This document shows positions 26,493 through 40,400 of a stretch of DNA of 64,000 nucleotides, piece after piece. This DNA comes from Chloroflexi bacterium HGW-Chloroflexi-10 (GTDB taxonomy: Bacteria > Chloroflexota > Anaerolineae > Anaerolineales > Anaerolineaceae), in the NCBI GenBank assembly GCA_002840755.1, contig PHBZ01000025.1:1-64000 (forward strand). Direction: 5' to 3'. The notes under the pieces were generated by a model. That model worked only from the letters and a program-made list of their open reading frames with translations. It searched no databases and was not told the DNA's origin. The translations under genes and the position numbers were made by a program. The number at the start of each line of letters is the position of its first letter. The stretch's first letter is position 1.

Positions 26493-27944
26493 ATGAAGCG
26501 TGAATTTTCCCAGAATATAATTCCAAAATGGACTGTATTAGGATTTGTTTTCATTGTACTGGCATTAACTGCTCTAATGTCTACGAACGTCTTCTCCTCT
26601 TATCTATCCTACACCCACCCCACCTACCTGACTGTTGTCAATGGAACAGTAAAGGTCGACGATGGTAAGTCTGACATTGTTACAAGCAAAGGAGCCATCA
26701 TCTCGTTGAATTCGCCCACCCAGGTAAATACTGGTGAAGGAGTTGCCAGTGTGCAGCTTTGGGATGGTTCACTTGTAATACTGGACTCTGATTCGACAAT
26801 CGAGTTTAACCGACCCAATGAAAACAACTCCGAAACATCCTTTGCTTTTAAACTGGTGAAAGGAAAAGTGTTGGTGATAAATGAAAAAAGCAGCCTGACA
26901 CCCACTCAGATCATTATTGGCGGTGATGTTATTATCCGAATTTTCCAGGCTGCTGTGGGTTTGGAAGTTTCATTGGAAAGCCAGATAATTTCAAAAGCTG
27001 ACTGTCTTGTAGGAAAATGCCTTGTGAATGGGGTGTACGAATTGGTAACAGGGCAAAATGCTCAGATCCAACAGGGAAAAAATATTCAGATCAACGATGG
27101 TTTTGCTTATTCAGACTGGGTAACACTCTGGATGGATAGCAAACCCAATCCTGACCTCACAAAGCTATTGGTTAATATATTCCCCAATAGTATTCAGGCG
27201 ATTCTTCCTATAAGTACACCAACGAAATTCACAATGGGTTTCTCTAACCCAGATTTATTTAAAGCAACCTCCTCTCCAAGACCCAGTCTAACCAATAAAC
27301 CAACCACAACACCAGCTTCTACGATTCTTACCACTCCTTCGCCATTTATAGTCCCCAGTCGGACGATCAAACCGTTCAGAATTCCATCTTTAACCGCAAC
27401 AGAAGACCCACCCTCTGTTCCTGGCCCGACAAATACATTTATTCCAACAAAGACTCTGGTGCCCAGTACTACCCCAACCCTGACTTATTCGCCATCTCCA
27501 ACCACTACCCGAACCTTAACAACCACACCTACCTCGACAAAAACGGCAACTACAACATCCACACCAACCCCAACAACCACACCGACACCAATACCTACCA
27601 GGACCCCGGTACCAACAAACACTGCGACACCCTCGCCAACGCCAACTTCTACCCGAACTCCTCTTCCAACAAATACTCCTACACCACTGCCAACGTCCAC
27701 ACCAACACCAACGGATGAACCTACCCCAACACCCACGCCTGTGCCGCCCACATCAACGCCAACGGAAGAGCCCACATCAACGCCAACGGATGTGCCCACT
27801 TCAACGCCAACGGATGAACCAACGCCAACAGATGAACCAACGCCAACGGATGAGCCAACCCCAACGCCAACGGATGAGCCACCCACATCAACACCGACAG
27901 ATGAGCCAACCTCAACCCCCGAACCTACTGAAACCCCTACTTAA
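26493..27944 (+). CDS. Membrane-anchored FecR-domain protein with Pro/Thr-rich tail
   Basis: 483 residues. A single membrane helix (about 13-35, WTVLGFVFIVLALTALMSTN) is followed by an FecR domain (about 45-140: LTVVNGTVKVDDGKSDIV, then GEGVASVQLWDGSLVILDSD). A further folded part extends to about 240. From about residue 255 the chain is low-complexity Pro/Thr/Ser and ends in acidic TPTDEPT repeats. FecR domains are surface signalling or assembly modules; the long tail may span the cell wall or be glycosylated. It lies 43 bp after the WbpB gene and just before the giant surface protein, so a role in surface assembly is plausible. Confidence 0.75.
   Translation: MKREFSQNIIPKWTVLGFVFIVLALTALMSTNVFSSYLSYTHPTYLTVVNGTVKVDDGKSDIVTSKGAIISLNSPTQVNTGEGVASVQLWDGSLVILDSDSTIEFNRPNENNSETSFAFKLVKGKVLVINEKSSLTPTQIIIGGDVIIRIFQAAVGLEVSLESQIISKADCLVGKCLVNGVYELVTGQNAQIQQGKNIQINDGFAYSDWVTLWMDSKPNPDLTKLLVNIFPNSIQAILPISTPTKFTMGFSNPDLFKATSSPRPSLTNKPTTTPASTILTTPSPFIVPSRTIKPFRIPSLTATEDPPSVPGPTNTFIPTKTLVPSTTPTLTYSPSPTTTRTLTTTPTSTKTATTTSTPTPTTTPTPIPTRTPVPTNTATPSPTPTSTRTPLPTNTPTPLPTSTPTPTDEPTPTPTPVPPTSTPTEEPTSTPTDVPTSTPTDEPTPTDEPTPTDEPTPTPTDEPPTSTPTDEPTSTPEPTETPT
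27690..27930 (+). repeat. Tandem repeats encoding PTPTDEP units
   Basis: Imperfect copies of CCAACGCCAACGGATGAA-like units of 18-24 bp follow one another in frame inside the FecR gene. They encode alternating Thr-Pro with periodic Asp-Glu-Pro. Such arrays change copy number easily by slippage, always in multiples of three here. They are protein-coding repeats, not spacers of a CRISPR array. Confidence 0.8.
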
Positions 27945-28466
27945 ACTGCTTTGAATGCAGTCACATAGCCTGGAGGCGTGGGGCTAACAAACCTCCGGAA
28001 TACCTACTACTGAGAAAGAACCAGAGTAATTATGCTCTGGTTCTTTTGATTCTCAGAGGAATCCATAAAATATATTCTCACACCTTGAAGTCGCTACACG
28101 CATACGTTTTACAAGTGCGATCCTTTCGAAAAAGATTAAGGATGTGACCATTTTCGTTGACAATCTTCATATTGGAAAGAATACCGCTAGAATTTTAGCT
28201 TTTAACGGGAATTTTACCCGATATTTATTCAAATTTTAAAGGCACAGCACACTATATATGCTATTTTTATCATGTTATAGACTATTCTTGATAAAAATGC
28301 TGATAGTCTGTCGCTGTCTGCACGCATAAAGCAGTTCTTTGCGTCGGTTTGTAAAGGGTTTCTAAGATTTAAAACAAGAAGGGTAAGAAATTTCAGTGAA
28401 TATCAAAAGAAACCTTATAAAAATTTGGTATCCCAGCACTTTAATTTGCTGTGGAAAGGGATTTTA
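27945..28466. other. Intergenic region upstream of the giant surface-protein gene
   Basis: 522 bp. It holds a small GGAGG/CCTCC hairpin near 27972-27995, the terminator described separately, and then AT-rich leader sequence. AGACTAT (28279-28285) and ATAGTCT (28303-28309) form a 7 bp inverted repeat with a 17 bp centre that could be a regulator site for the giant gene. A TTGACA lies at 28157-28162, but I see no well-spaced -10 box for it. Confidence 0.5.
28015..28047 (+). terminator. Intrinsic terminator after the FecR gene
   Basis: AAAGAACCAGAG (28015-28026), an 8 nt loop, then CTCTGGTTCTTT (28035-28046) is a perfect 12 bp stem ending in TTTT. An outer CTGAGA (28010-28015) / TCTCAG (28051-28056) pair can extend it. 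It ends the polysaccharide transcription unit about 70 bp past the stop codon. Confidence 0.8.
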
Positions 28467-31400
28467 ATGAAATATCGCCTCACCTCATCCGGCACCAGTA
28501 TCGTGAAACACATGTCTTTTTTCATCTGTATTATTGTCATGATATTTTCTGGGCTAATTCCCATTCATACAGTCCATGCAGCGAGCACATGGTATGTAAG
28601 TACAAGTGGAACTGACAATGGATCTTGTGGGGCAGAGTTAACCCCATGTGAGACGATTGCCCAGGCTGTATCAAATGCAGCATCCGGGGATACCATTTTG
28701 GTGGGTGCAGGAATCTTCTTCCCTCCGACCGAAACGCCTATTAACATAAACAAAAACCTGACCATCCTGGGACAAGGTGCCACCGATACAATGGTATACC
28801 GTTCAGGAACTGCAAGGTCAGTTTTTGATGTTTCGGGCGCTGATGTTTTAGTGACACTGGAAAACCTGACGATATGGAATGGATCTGGGACGCAGGGTGG
28901 CGGTGCAAAGGTTTCAAACGGTGCTTCCCTGACGTTAAATGGGGTGACACTCAAGGATAACCGGGCAGCCAACGGTGCAGGCGTATACCTTGAAGGCACT
29001 GGAAATCTGACGGTTAGCAATTCAACTTTCACCAACAATATCGCCACAGGAAATGGTGGTGGTATCTTTAAAGCCGGAACTGGAACCCTGAATGTCACTT
29101 CATCTACCTTTGGTGGCAGCAGTAGTGTTCGTAACCAGGCTTTAAACGGCGCAGCAATCTATCTGGCCGAAGGCGCTGCTACCATCTCTGGCGGATCATT
29201 TTCTTCTAATACCGCCAGTGGCTCCGGTGGTGCATTCTACCTGGCAAATGGAACGTTACAAACCAGCTCTGGTGTGCTGATCAGCAGCAATACTGCCACA
29301 TTAAACGGAGGTGGTATTTACCAGGCTGGAGGTACGCTAACACTTACCGAATCCACATTAAACAATAATGCTGCGGTACTTGGCGCAGGTGTTTATCAAC
29401 AGGCCGGCACATTGGTAACCAACAGCAGCACATTCAACGCAAATACAGCCAGCACATCCGGTGCTGGGTTATACCTGGCCAGCACCAGTGGTGCAAATAC
29501 CCTGGCGAATACCACTATCTCCGGCAACACAGCCAACGGATCCGGAACCAGCGATGGCGGTGGCGCAATTTATAAAGCCGGCGCGAGCACTTTGAACCTG
29601 GACAGCCTGACCATTGCGTATAACATATCCGCTCGTAATGTCAACTCAGGCCTGAGAGTGATTAGCGGCAGCGGGGCAATTACTGCAGAAAACAGCCTTT
29701 TCTATGCAAATGGCACGGGGATAACGCATGTAAACTGTTCCGGTGTTATCAATGCCACGGGTGAAACCAACCTGGACAGCGGCACAACCTGCGGATTGTC
29801 CCCGGATCGTTCCAATAAGGATCCTCAATTGATTTCCCTGGCAAATAACGGTGGGCTGACATTTACGCATGCGCTGCCTTACCTGAACGGAAACAACCCT
29901 GCCATTGATGCCGGCTCTACCAGCCTGCTCATTGACCAACGCGGAAAGACCCGTGCCACCGGTGTACACCCCGATGTTGGCGCTTTCGAATTTCAACAAC
30001 CTACGATTTCCGTGAATACCGCCACCGAGCTGAGTTATACCGAACTGGATGGCGCCACTCAAATAGCACCTATCGCCAGTTATGTAGATGACGTCAGCGC
30101 GTATGCCACCGGTGACCAATTAATGGTATCACTGTCCGAACCACATCAATCCGGGGATGTTTTGGGGATTAAAACAACCACAAAAATCCAGGTTATTCCC
30201 AATAGTGGCAGTTATTATATTCTCTACGATGGATCGACCAATATCGGTACGGTAACAGGCGGAAAATACCAGGCGATTCCTGATTCTTCTGCCCTGGTCA
30301 TCAGCTTCACCAGTAATGCATCCAGAACCGCAATCGAATATTTAATCCGGGCAGTATCCTTTGAGAATACGCTCATTAACCCGGTTACAACGAACCGGAC
30401 AGTCTCGTTTTCAATTCTTCATGATGGCGTGAATGGCACAGATAGCCGGGATATTATTGTCCTTAATCCGAACCTGCTTCCGCTAGCAAAGAACATCAGC
30501 ACAACAATCAGTGAAAATGGCAGCCTAATGGATGCTTTATTTTCAGACGCAAGCCACTTTGAAGATCCGGATCAACACGGTTTGTATGGAGTCATTATCA
30601 CCCAACTTCCAACCCACGGCGCCCTGACAGTTAATGGGGCACCCGCTATTTTGGATACTATGGTGGAAATTGGCTCTGGAGTCGCCTACACACCAACAAA
30701 TAATTATTACGGGGCGGACTCTTTCCGCTGGAAAGCTGTAGATAACGGGAATGAGAGCATCCCTGGATCTGACAAAAAAGTCTCGACGCTCGCAGCCACT
30801 TATTCTATAAACGTGGTAGCCATCAATGATGCCCCAACCACCAACAGCCAGACATCCAAGACACTGGCTGGAGTTGCTGAAGACACATCCAGCCCTTCAG
30901 GAAATTCAGTGTCCGATCTTATCACATCTGCGACCAGCGCTTATTATGATGCGGATGGAGACGTTTTTGCCGGTGTTGCGGTGGTTGCGAATGCTTCAAC
31001 CGCAGACCAGGGTTTCTGGCAGTTCTCTACCAACAGTGGATCCACCTGGACAAATCTGCCAGCCGCAGTTGGCACCGACCCCGACATTACTAAAGCACTC
31101 GTCTTGGAAAGCGAAGCCATGCTGCGCTTTTTGCCTGCTGCCAACTGGAACGGTACCCCAGGTGGCCTTGCCATCCACGTGTGGGATGGAACAGCAGGCC
31201 TTTTATCTGGGTCAGCAGGAATCCTGCGCGATATCAGCAGCCTGGTCAGTACCAGCGGATCATTTTCGAGTAACAGCATTTCTTTGTTAACTGAAATTAC
31301 CCCGGTAAATGATGACCCAACGCTCGTCCTGCTTTCATCAACCCAGGTCGCTGAAAATATGCCCATTGGTGCATTGATAGGGACGGTTTCTGCTACAGAT

Positions 31401-34400
31401 GCAGATTTGGTAACGAATCCGGGTGATGAAACAATGACCTATACCCTTGGTGGGACAGATGCTTCTAAATTTAGCATAGCTGGGAACGAGCTAAAAACTA
31501 CCGAGATGTTTAATTTTGAATCAATGCCTTCATACGATATTGAAATAACCGCAACAGACATTGAATCAAAAAGCGTTACAACACCATTCACAATTATGGT
31601 GATGGATGATATTCTGACAGTCAGCATCTCTAATACCGTGAATGCAAATGAAAAAGCTATTCCGGATAACGGGCAATTCACATTTACGCTCGAAAAATCT
31701 TACCCCTATGACGTTGTAATTAATTACACTCTTACCGGTTCAGCGGATTCACCATCCGATTACACCCTGCTGGACGGGGTAACGCCGCTCGCCGGAACAG
31801 TAACATTCCTCGCAGAGGAAACTGAGAAATACCTCACGGTGAGTGTGAGCGATGACGATATGGTCGAAGGTGATGAAAGCGTAATTCTGACTCTGACAGG
31901 AACAGATAATGCTGATGTAGTTGTAGCCGGCCCGCCCGCAAATACTGGAACAGTCACCATTAGCGATGACGATTTTAGTTCTGCTACAATCGCTGCCAAT
32001 GTTGCGACAGCGGTTGAAGATGGGGCAAATGGCCGATTTATCGTAACTCTGGATAAAGAATCCAAAACAGACACTGTGGTAACCTATTCAATAAGCGGCA
32101 CAGCAGCCAACAATACCGATTACACTTCGCTAGGCAGTGGAGATCCCTTGACAGGGACAGTCACAATCCCGGCTTATACGTCATCAGCAACGATTGATGT
32201 GGAAGCGCTCACGGATTCTCTGGTTGAGGGTACCCAGACAGTGATTCTCACTCTGGATAGTACCGATAATTCCCGGATCAGCGTCAGCGGATCGGCTACA
32301 GTAGACATTACCGATGTTGATTCCGCCACAATCTCAATCGCTGGAACAACCGCTGCCAGAGAACCATCAACAAACGGTTTGTTTACATTGACGATGAGCC
32401 ATGCCGCGGAATACGCTGTAACCGTAGATATCAGCAGCAACCCCGCATCTTCCTCGGATTTTGCAGATTTGCCAGACACGATTACATTCCCAGCGGGGCA
32501 AACCACCGCCACTATCCAAGTAATGGTGATTGATGATACCTATGATGAAAATGATGAGACGCTGACTGTAACCCTGGGAACAATTACTGGAAATGGTCAG
32601 TTCTCGACAGGTACGGAATTCGCTTCGATCCTGGTGGTCGATGATGACGCTTTACCCAGGATTTCCATTGATGATGTGACTATAGATCCGGAGGGGGACG
32701 CAGGGTCTGCAACAACAGCACGTTTCACGGTTACCCTGAATAGAGCTACAGAAAAGGCAGTTCAAATCGATTATGTCACAGCGGATGATACGGCTGTCTC
32801 AGAAAGTGATTACACTGCCACAAGCGGGACGCACACCTTTGATACAGCCACCCACGAAACCAGTTTTACCTTCGATGTAACTATAAATGGCGATGACCTC
32901 GTTGAAGGAGATGAAGCGCTCAATATTGAATTAACCCTGGTTAATTCCAGCAACGGGGTAATAAGTAAAGGTATCGGTATTGCTACAATCAATGATGATG
33001 ACGAAGCTGAGGTACAAGTTACCGCATCGACAGCGACTACCATTGAAGGCAGCAGCACGGCAGGACAATATACAGTTACACTGACAAAAGCCTCACAGGT
33101 CCCGGTTGTAGTGAACTATACAATTGAAGGTACAGCAACCGCCGGCAGTGATTTCACAGCATTAGCTGGTTCGGTTACCATCCCGGCGAACTCCCTCTCA
33201 GCAACCATCAGTTTAGTCTCGACCCAGGATGATCTGGTTGAGGATGACGAAACCGTATCTATAACGCTGACCGGTACGAATAACAGTGGTGTTGATCTCG
33301 GAACGAATTTAACTGCCAGCATAACAATTGAAGATGAGGATTTAGCGGTAACGAGTGTTGCCGCCAGCCCATCCAGTACAACGGAAGGCAGCGCCACACC
33401 TGGCACATTTACCCTGACCCTGGATAAACAATCACAATCAGATATAACCGTTAACTATTCGATTACAGGTACGGCCACCTCAGGAACGGACTTTACCGAA
33501 TTATCAGGGAACGCGCTGATACCTGCACTGACTTCTTCCATCAGCATCAACCTCTCAGCCATTGATGATAACATCGTGGAAGGTGATGAAACCGTCATTA
33601 TGACATTGAGTGGTACGGACAATTCCCGAGTATCTGTCGCAGCTCAGGCTGCTACAATAACATTTGAAGATAATGACGCGGCTGAGTTTAGTGTCACAGC
33701 TACACAGAGTGCCGCTGCAGAAAATGGAATCGACGAGCCTACGAATGGGCAATATACGATCACATTGAGCAACGCCGCCCGAGCCAATGTCACCATTGAC
33801 GTAACCATGAGCGGCTCTGCCACAAATGGAGATGACTACACCAGTATTACCTCGCCTGTCACATTCCTCGCAGGCGAGACTGAGAAAACAATCTCATTGG
33901 CTGTCAGCGAGGACGAACTGGTGGAGGGCGACGAAACCGCCATTCTGACTATTTCCAATCCGCAAGCGACCGGTGGGTTAAGTAATACACTCTTCTCAAT
34001 TTCAGAAACCGCCAATCTGGCAACAGTCACAATTAGCGATGACGATACCGCTGCCCTTACAATCCTGGCAACTTCGTCTCCGGCTATTGAAGGTACAGCA
34101 AACGGTGAGTTCACTATTACTGCGTCGAAAGCCTCGCAGGATGAGGTGTCCGTAGATTACACAATTACAGGAACAGCCACAAACGAGGCTGACTATACTG
34201 TTTTATCAGGAACTATTACCATACCGGCAAACCAAACCAATGTTACTATTCCGGTCACCGTTGTAGATGATGACCTGGTCGAAGGCACCGAAAGCGTTAT
34301 CCTTACCTTGAGCGCTCCAACCTCTGGTCTGGTTCAAATAGATTCCGGGAGCAGTGGTACCGCAATTCTGGATATTCAGGATAACGACCAGGCTTTGATT

Positions 34401-37400
34401 TCCATAGAGAAACTTACCGATACTGCCGAAAATGGTAACGCGGAAAGTTTCCTGATTTCTGTTGATAAACCTTCTCAAGGAGATCTGCCGGTTACTTTCT
34501 CGCTTGGTGGAACCACTGACAGCAGCGGCGGATATCAGGATTACAGCCTGTCATCTGCGGATGCGGTATTATCTGGATCTACCCTTACTCTACCTGGTGG
34601 TGCCAGTTCCGCTCATCTCACTGTTACTCCTATAAATGACAACCTGGTTGAGGGATCTGAGACCCTCATCGTCAACTTGGAGGGACCCACCACCGGTTTG
34701 GTCATAGTAACCTCTGTCGAGACAGATAATTCAGCTGCGATGACAATTGCCGATGATGATACTGCTACGTTAACGATTTCTGCCAGCGGCTCACCCGCAG
34801 AAGGCAGTGCTAATGGTGCATTTACTATCAGTACCAGTAAGAATTCGCAGACGTCAACAACTGTCCAATATTCCATCACAGGAACCGCAGCCAATGGCAG
34901 TGATTTCACTTCTGCAGGTGCAGCGTTATCAGGTACTGTAACCATTCCCGCATTTACCGCTTCTGTTGATCTTCCAATCACTATTGTGAACGACTTAATT
35001 GTGGAAGACACTGAAACCATTGCTCTAACCCTTACATCACCAGACAGCGGATTGGTTCAAATCGATACCGGAACCGGCAAAAGCGCAAACCTTTCCATCA
35101 TCGATAATGATACTGCCGCTATCAGCGTACTGACCTCAGCGAACGCTGCTGAAGGTGGCGCTGTTGGCAGTTTTGTTGTCAGTGTGTCCAAAGCATCACA
35201 ATCCGCAGTAGCCGTAGGTATTTCAATCGGCGGCACAGCATCAAATCCGAGTGATTACAGTTTATCCTCCCCTAATGCACAATCATTGACCAGCAGCGTA
35301 GTAACGTTGGCGCCAGGAGCACTATCAGCAGAAATCCGTGTTACTCCGATTGATGATAACCTGGTTGAAGGTGGTGAAAATCTGGTGATCATAATCACCA
35401 GTCCACAAACAGGAAGCGTAACAGTCGGAACTCCCAATACTGCTGCAATGGTGTTGGCTGATAATGACACCTCTATTATCGAAGTTGCCAATATTTCCAA
35501 TGCAGCCGAAGGTGGAGACACCGGTCAATTTGAAATCACTTCAAGTAAACCATCTGCAACAGACATCACCGTGACATTTACCATCAGTGGATCTGCGAAT
35601 AAGGATGGAGATCACCAGGATTTCAACCTTAACTCAACAAATGAGACTTTGACAGCCACGACAATCATCATCCCGGCAGGTGAGACATCAACAAGCATTG
35701 ATTTGACAGCCGTCAACGATTCCGTTGTGGAAACAACCGAAGATGTTATCCTGACCCTCAGCGGCTCTTCTAGTGAATTGGCTCCTGTATCTGCCAGCGA
35801 AGGCGGAGCAGCAACGGTTTTGATTACGGATAACGACAGTGGTACTATCTCGATCAATGCCAGTGATTCTTCCATTTTGGAAAGCGACGCAGGGTTACAG
35901 TATACAGTAACCACGACCGCTGCATCACAGCAGCCGATAGAGGTAACTTACACGCTCACAGGCAATGCCCAAAATGGGGAAGATTACAACCTGTCCACAC
36001 TCATGACCGGATCAGTAACGATCCCTGCCTATATCACCCAGGCAACATTTGACCTGACACCGGTTCAGGATACCCTTGTTGAAGGAAATGAAAGCGTAGT
36101 CCTGAACCTCAGCGGCACCAACAATACTGATCTGTCTATCGCAACCGATGAAACCCAATCTTCCACAATAACGATTAACGACGACGATACTGCACAATTT
36201 AGCATCCTGGCCGCCCCAGGTAGCGCTGCAGAAAATGGAGAAGGTACACCCAGCAATGGTGAATACACTATTGAGCTGAGCAATGCCGCCCGAGCCAACG
36301 TCACCTTAGATGTGGCTGTAACCGGCAGTGCTTCCAATGGAACGGATTACACCAGCATTGTTTCCAGTATCACCTTCCTCGCCAGTGAGACCACAAAAAC
36401 CATCCCCCTGGCTGTCATCGAAGACGCACTTGTGGAAGGTAATGAAACTGCTATCCTGACTATCTCCAACCCACAGCCAGCTGATGGGTTGGACAGCGGT
36501 CTGTTCTCCATTTCGGTAGCTGCTACATCGGCAACCGTTACCATCTCCGATGATGACACCGCAATTGCAAGCATTGCTCGAGACAGTAATGCGGCAGAGC
36601 CGGACAGCGATGGTCAATTTTCCGTCAGCGTGGATAAAGCCTCACAAGCAGCCGTCACTTTAACCTACGAAGTAGATGGAAGTTCAACGGCCACAGATGG
36701 AAGTGACTACACTACCTTGAGTGGCGAGGTGATTATCCCCGCAGGCGAATTCAGTGGCACCATTATTCTGGACGTTAAGGATGACACTATTGCAGAAAAT
36801 GACGAAAGAATAACCCTGAACCTGACCGGCGTAAGCAGCAGCCGGGTCAGCCTGCACACAACGAACAACACGGCTGAGTTGACGATCACCAGTGACGACA
36901 CCGATCCGACAATCTCCATCGATGATGTCACGGTAACGGAAGGCAACACCGGAACAACCACTGCCAGCTTTACCGTCACCCTCAGCCATCTTAGTGAGAA
37001 AGGTGTCACGGTTGAGTATAGCACTGCCAATGAAACCGCCATCGCCGGTTCAGATTACACCGCCGGCAGCGGAACACTGACATTTAGCAACACCCAGTTG
37101 ACTCAAACCGTATCGGTCCTGGTCGCCGGAGACCTTCTGGTGGAAGACACCGAGTCATTCAATCTGAACCTGACAAACCCTGCAAATGCCACTTTCCTCA
37201 AGCAGACAGGCACAGGAAGCATAACCAACGATGACAACGCTTCGGTGAGCATTGCCAACACCCAGAATGCCGCCGAACCGGCAACAAACGGACAATTCAC
37301 CCTGACCCTGTCCAATCCGGTACAGGTAGATACATCGATCACTTACGCTGTGACCGGTAATGCTACACCTGGTGCAGATTACAGCGCTCTGACTGGTTCG

Positions 37401-40400
37401 GTGATCATCCCAGCCGGTCAGACCAGCCAGACAATTTCTGTAGCCGTGATCAATGATGCGATTGCAGAATTCAGCGAAACAGTCCAGCTCACCCTCACCG
37501 CCTCCAGCGGTATAGTTACACTGGATGCTACTCCGGAGAATCGGGTTGCTATCCTCAATATCACCGATGATGAAACCGACCCAACCATATCGATCAATGA
37601 TGTCTCGGTTACTGAAGCAGACAGCGGAACCACTACAGCCAGCTTCACGGCAACCCTCAGCCATCTCAGTGAAAAAGGTGTCACAGTTCAGTATCGCACC
37701 ACCAACGGCACTGCCATAGCTCCGGATGATTTCACAGCTGCCACAGGAACACTCTCCTTCAGCGGTACCGAACTGACCAAAAATATTGCTGTCCTGGTTG
37801 CCGGTGATGAACTTGTCGAAGAGAACGAGTCTTACAATGTTGTTTTGGAAAACCCAACCCATGCCGCCCTCAACAAGGGTGTAGGAGCGGGAACAATCCT
37901 TGAAAATGACTCGGCAATCGTCCGTGTGGAAACGACCATTAATGCCGCCGAAGAGGATCTGGCTGCGGGACAATTCACCCTGACCCTGACACAAATGGTT
38001 GACAGTGCTTTGACGGTTACCTATTCGGTTGACGGTTCTGCAACCGCTGATTCGGATTACACAGCGCTTTCAGGTACGGTAACCATCCCGGCCAATACGC
38101 TTACAACAACCATCGCCGTAACACCATTAGAAGACGATTTGATTGAAGGAACGGAAACGGTTTCTGTGACCCTCCTCACTGTAGATAATAGCCGCGTTTC
38201 CATTAATACTGCTCCGGAAAACCAGACAGCTTCTGTGGACATTGTCGACAACGATTCTGCAGTGGTCAGCGTTGGTGCCAGTCCATCCACCACGGCGGAA
38301 GGCAGCGCCACACCCGCTACCTTTACCCTGACTCTGGATAAACAGTCTCAATCTGCAGTTACTGTTTCTTATCTCATTTCAGGTACTGCCACTCAAATTG
38401 CGGACTATACATCATTAAGCGGTTCTGTCACCATCCCAGCGCTGACTTCTTCAGTCAACATCGACCTCTCTGCTATTGATGATCTCATTGTGGAAGGCGA
38501 TGAAACTGTAATCCTGACCCTCAACGGGACCAACAATCCAAGTATTTCCGTGTCAGCTCAGCCAGCCACGATCACATTTGCGGACAACGATACGGCTGAA
38601 TTCAGCATTCTGGCGACCACAAGCCCTGCTATAGAAAACGGGCTAGGTGCAGCCACTAATGGACTATTTACTATTACGTTAAGTAAGGTTGCCCGAGCCG
38701 ACGTCACAGTTGATGTGGCTGTGACCGGCAGCGCCACCAATGGAACGGATTACACCAGCATTGCTTCTAGTATCACCTTCCTCGCTGGTGAGACCATGAA
38801 AACCATCCCACTGATGGTCACTGAAGATTCCCTGGTAGAAGGCGTTGAAACCGCTGTCCTGTCCATCTCCAACCCACAAGCAGCCGGTGAATTGGAGGAT
38901 GCCTTGTTCTCCATCTCGGAAACTGCCAATGATGCGATCGTCACCATCACCGATGATGATACTGCCATTGCCAGTATTGCAGGGGTAAGTGATGGCGCAG
39001 AGCCGGGCATTAATGGTCAGTTCACCGTCAATGTGGACAAAGCCTCCCAATCAGCTGTCACCCTGACTTATGAAGTAGATGGCGCCTCCACCGCCACACC
39101 TGATGAGGATTACACAGCCTTGACCGGTTCGGTTATCATCCCTGCCGGTGCCAGCAGCGCTAGCATTATTGTAGATGTGCTGGATGATAACATCGCTGAA
39201 AACAACGAAATCGTCACACTGAACCTGATCGAAACCAGCAGTAGCCTTGTCACCATTGACCTGTCTGATGATACGGCCTCGGCAACCATCACCAGCGATG
39301 ATGCAGACCCGGTGGTCAGCCTCGCGGCACCTATTGGTATCCTCACCGAAGGCGACACAGGGACAACCACAGCCACCTTCACCGTCACCATGAACCGCGA
39401 CAGCCAAAAAGGTGTTAGTGTAGCCTATACCACGCTGGATGGAACAGCATTGCAACCCACAGATTACACCACCTCTGCCGGTATACTGACCCTCGGAAAT
39501 GGGGTTACCAATACAACCATTGATGTGACTATCCTGGGTGACACCCTGGTGGAAGGTGACGAGACTTTCATTCTCACACTCAGTGAGGCAAACAATGCCA
39601 CATTCTCCAATGAGGAAGACACTCTCAGTGCGAACGCTACTGTGACAGATGACGACACCGCCTTATTGAGTATCGCCAACACCCAGAATGGTGCCGAACC
39701 CGCAACCAACGGTTTGTTCACCCTGACCCTGTCCAATCCGGTACAGGTGGATACCACCATCGGGTACAGCGTGGCGGGAACAGCTTCCGTTGGGACAGAT
39801 TACACAGCACTGTCAGGCACAATTACCATCCCGGCTCTATCCACATCGGTTACGATTACTGTACCGGTTTTGGATGATACAATTTCAGAGAATTCAGAGA
39901 CAGTCATAGTAACCCTGACCGATGTGAGTGGTCTGGTTTCGCTGGATACCACTCCCGCAAATCTGACCGCCTCAGTCACTATGAACGATAATGAAGCCGA
40001 CCCAACCATTTCCATTAATGATGTTTCGGTTACGGAAGCAGACAGCGGAACAACCACTGCCAACTTCACCGTGACCCTCAGTCATCTGAGCGAGAAAGGT
40101 GTCTCGGTTCAGTATGGCACTACCAACGGCACTGCCGTCGATCCGGATGATTTCACCGCTACAAACGGAACACTTTCCTTCAGCGGCACCGAACTGACTA
40201 AAACCATTACTGTTCTGGTTGCAGGTGATGTGCTTGTCGAAGAGAACGAGTCTTACAATGTTGTTTTAGAGACCCCAATCAACTCCACCCTCAATGATGG
40301 GGAAGGTGCGGGTGCCATCCTGGAAAATGATACGGCCGTCGTTCGTATGGAAACGACCAACAATGCCGCCGAAGAGGATCTGGCTGCGGGTCAATTCACC

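Noticed and set aside
27485-27886. Minus-strand Gly/Val/Ser repeat protein
   Set aside because: It is the antisense translation of the Pro/Thr repeat tract of the FecR gene, with no start signals.
27690-27930. CRISPR-like array
   Set aside because: The repeats are contiguous, in frame and without unique spacers; they encode the PT-rich tail.
37155-37994. 279-codon and many other minus-strand frames within the giant gene
   Set aside because: They recur with the Calx-beta repeats because their antisense happens to be open; composition is repetitive and there are no start signals.
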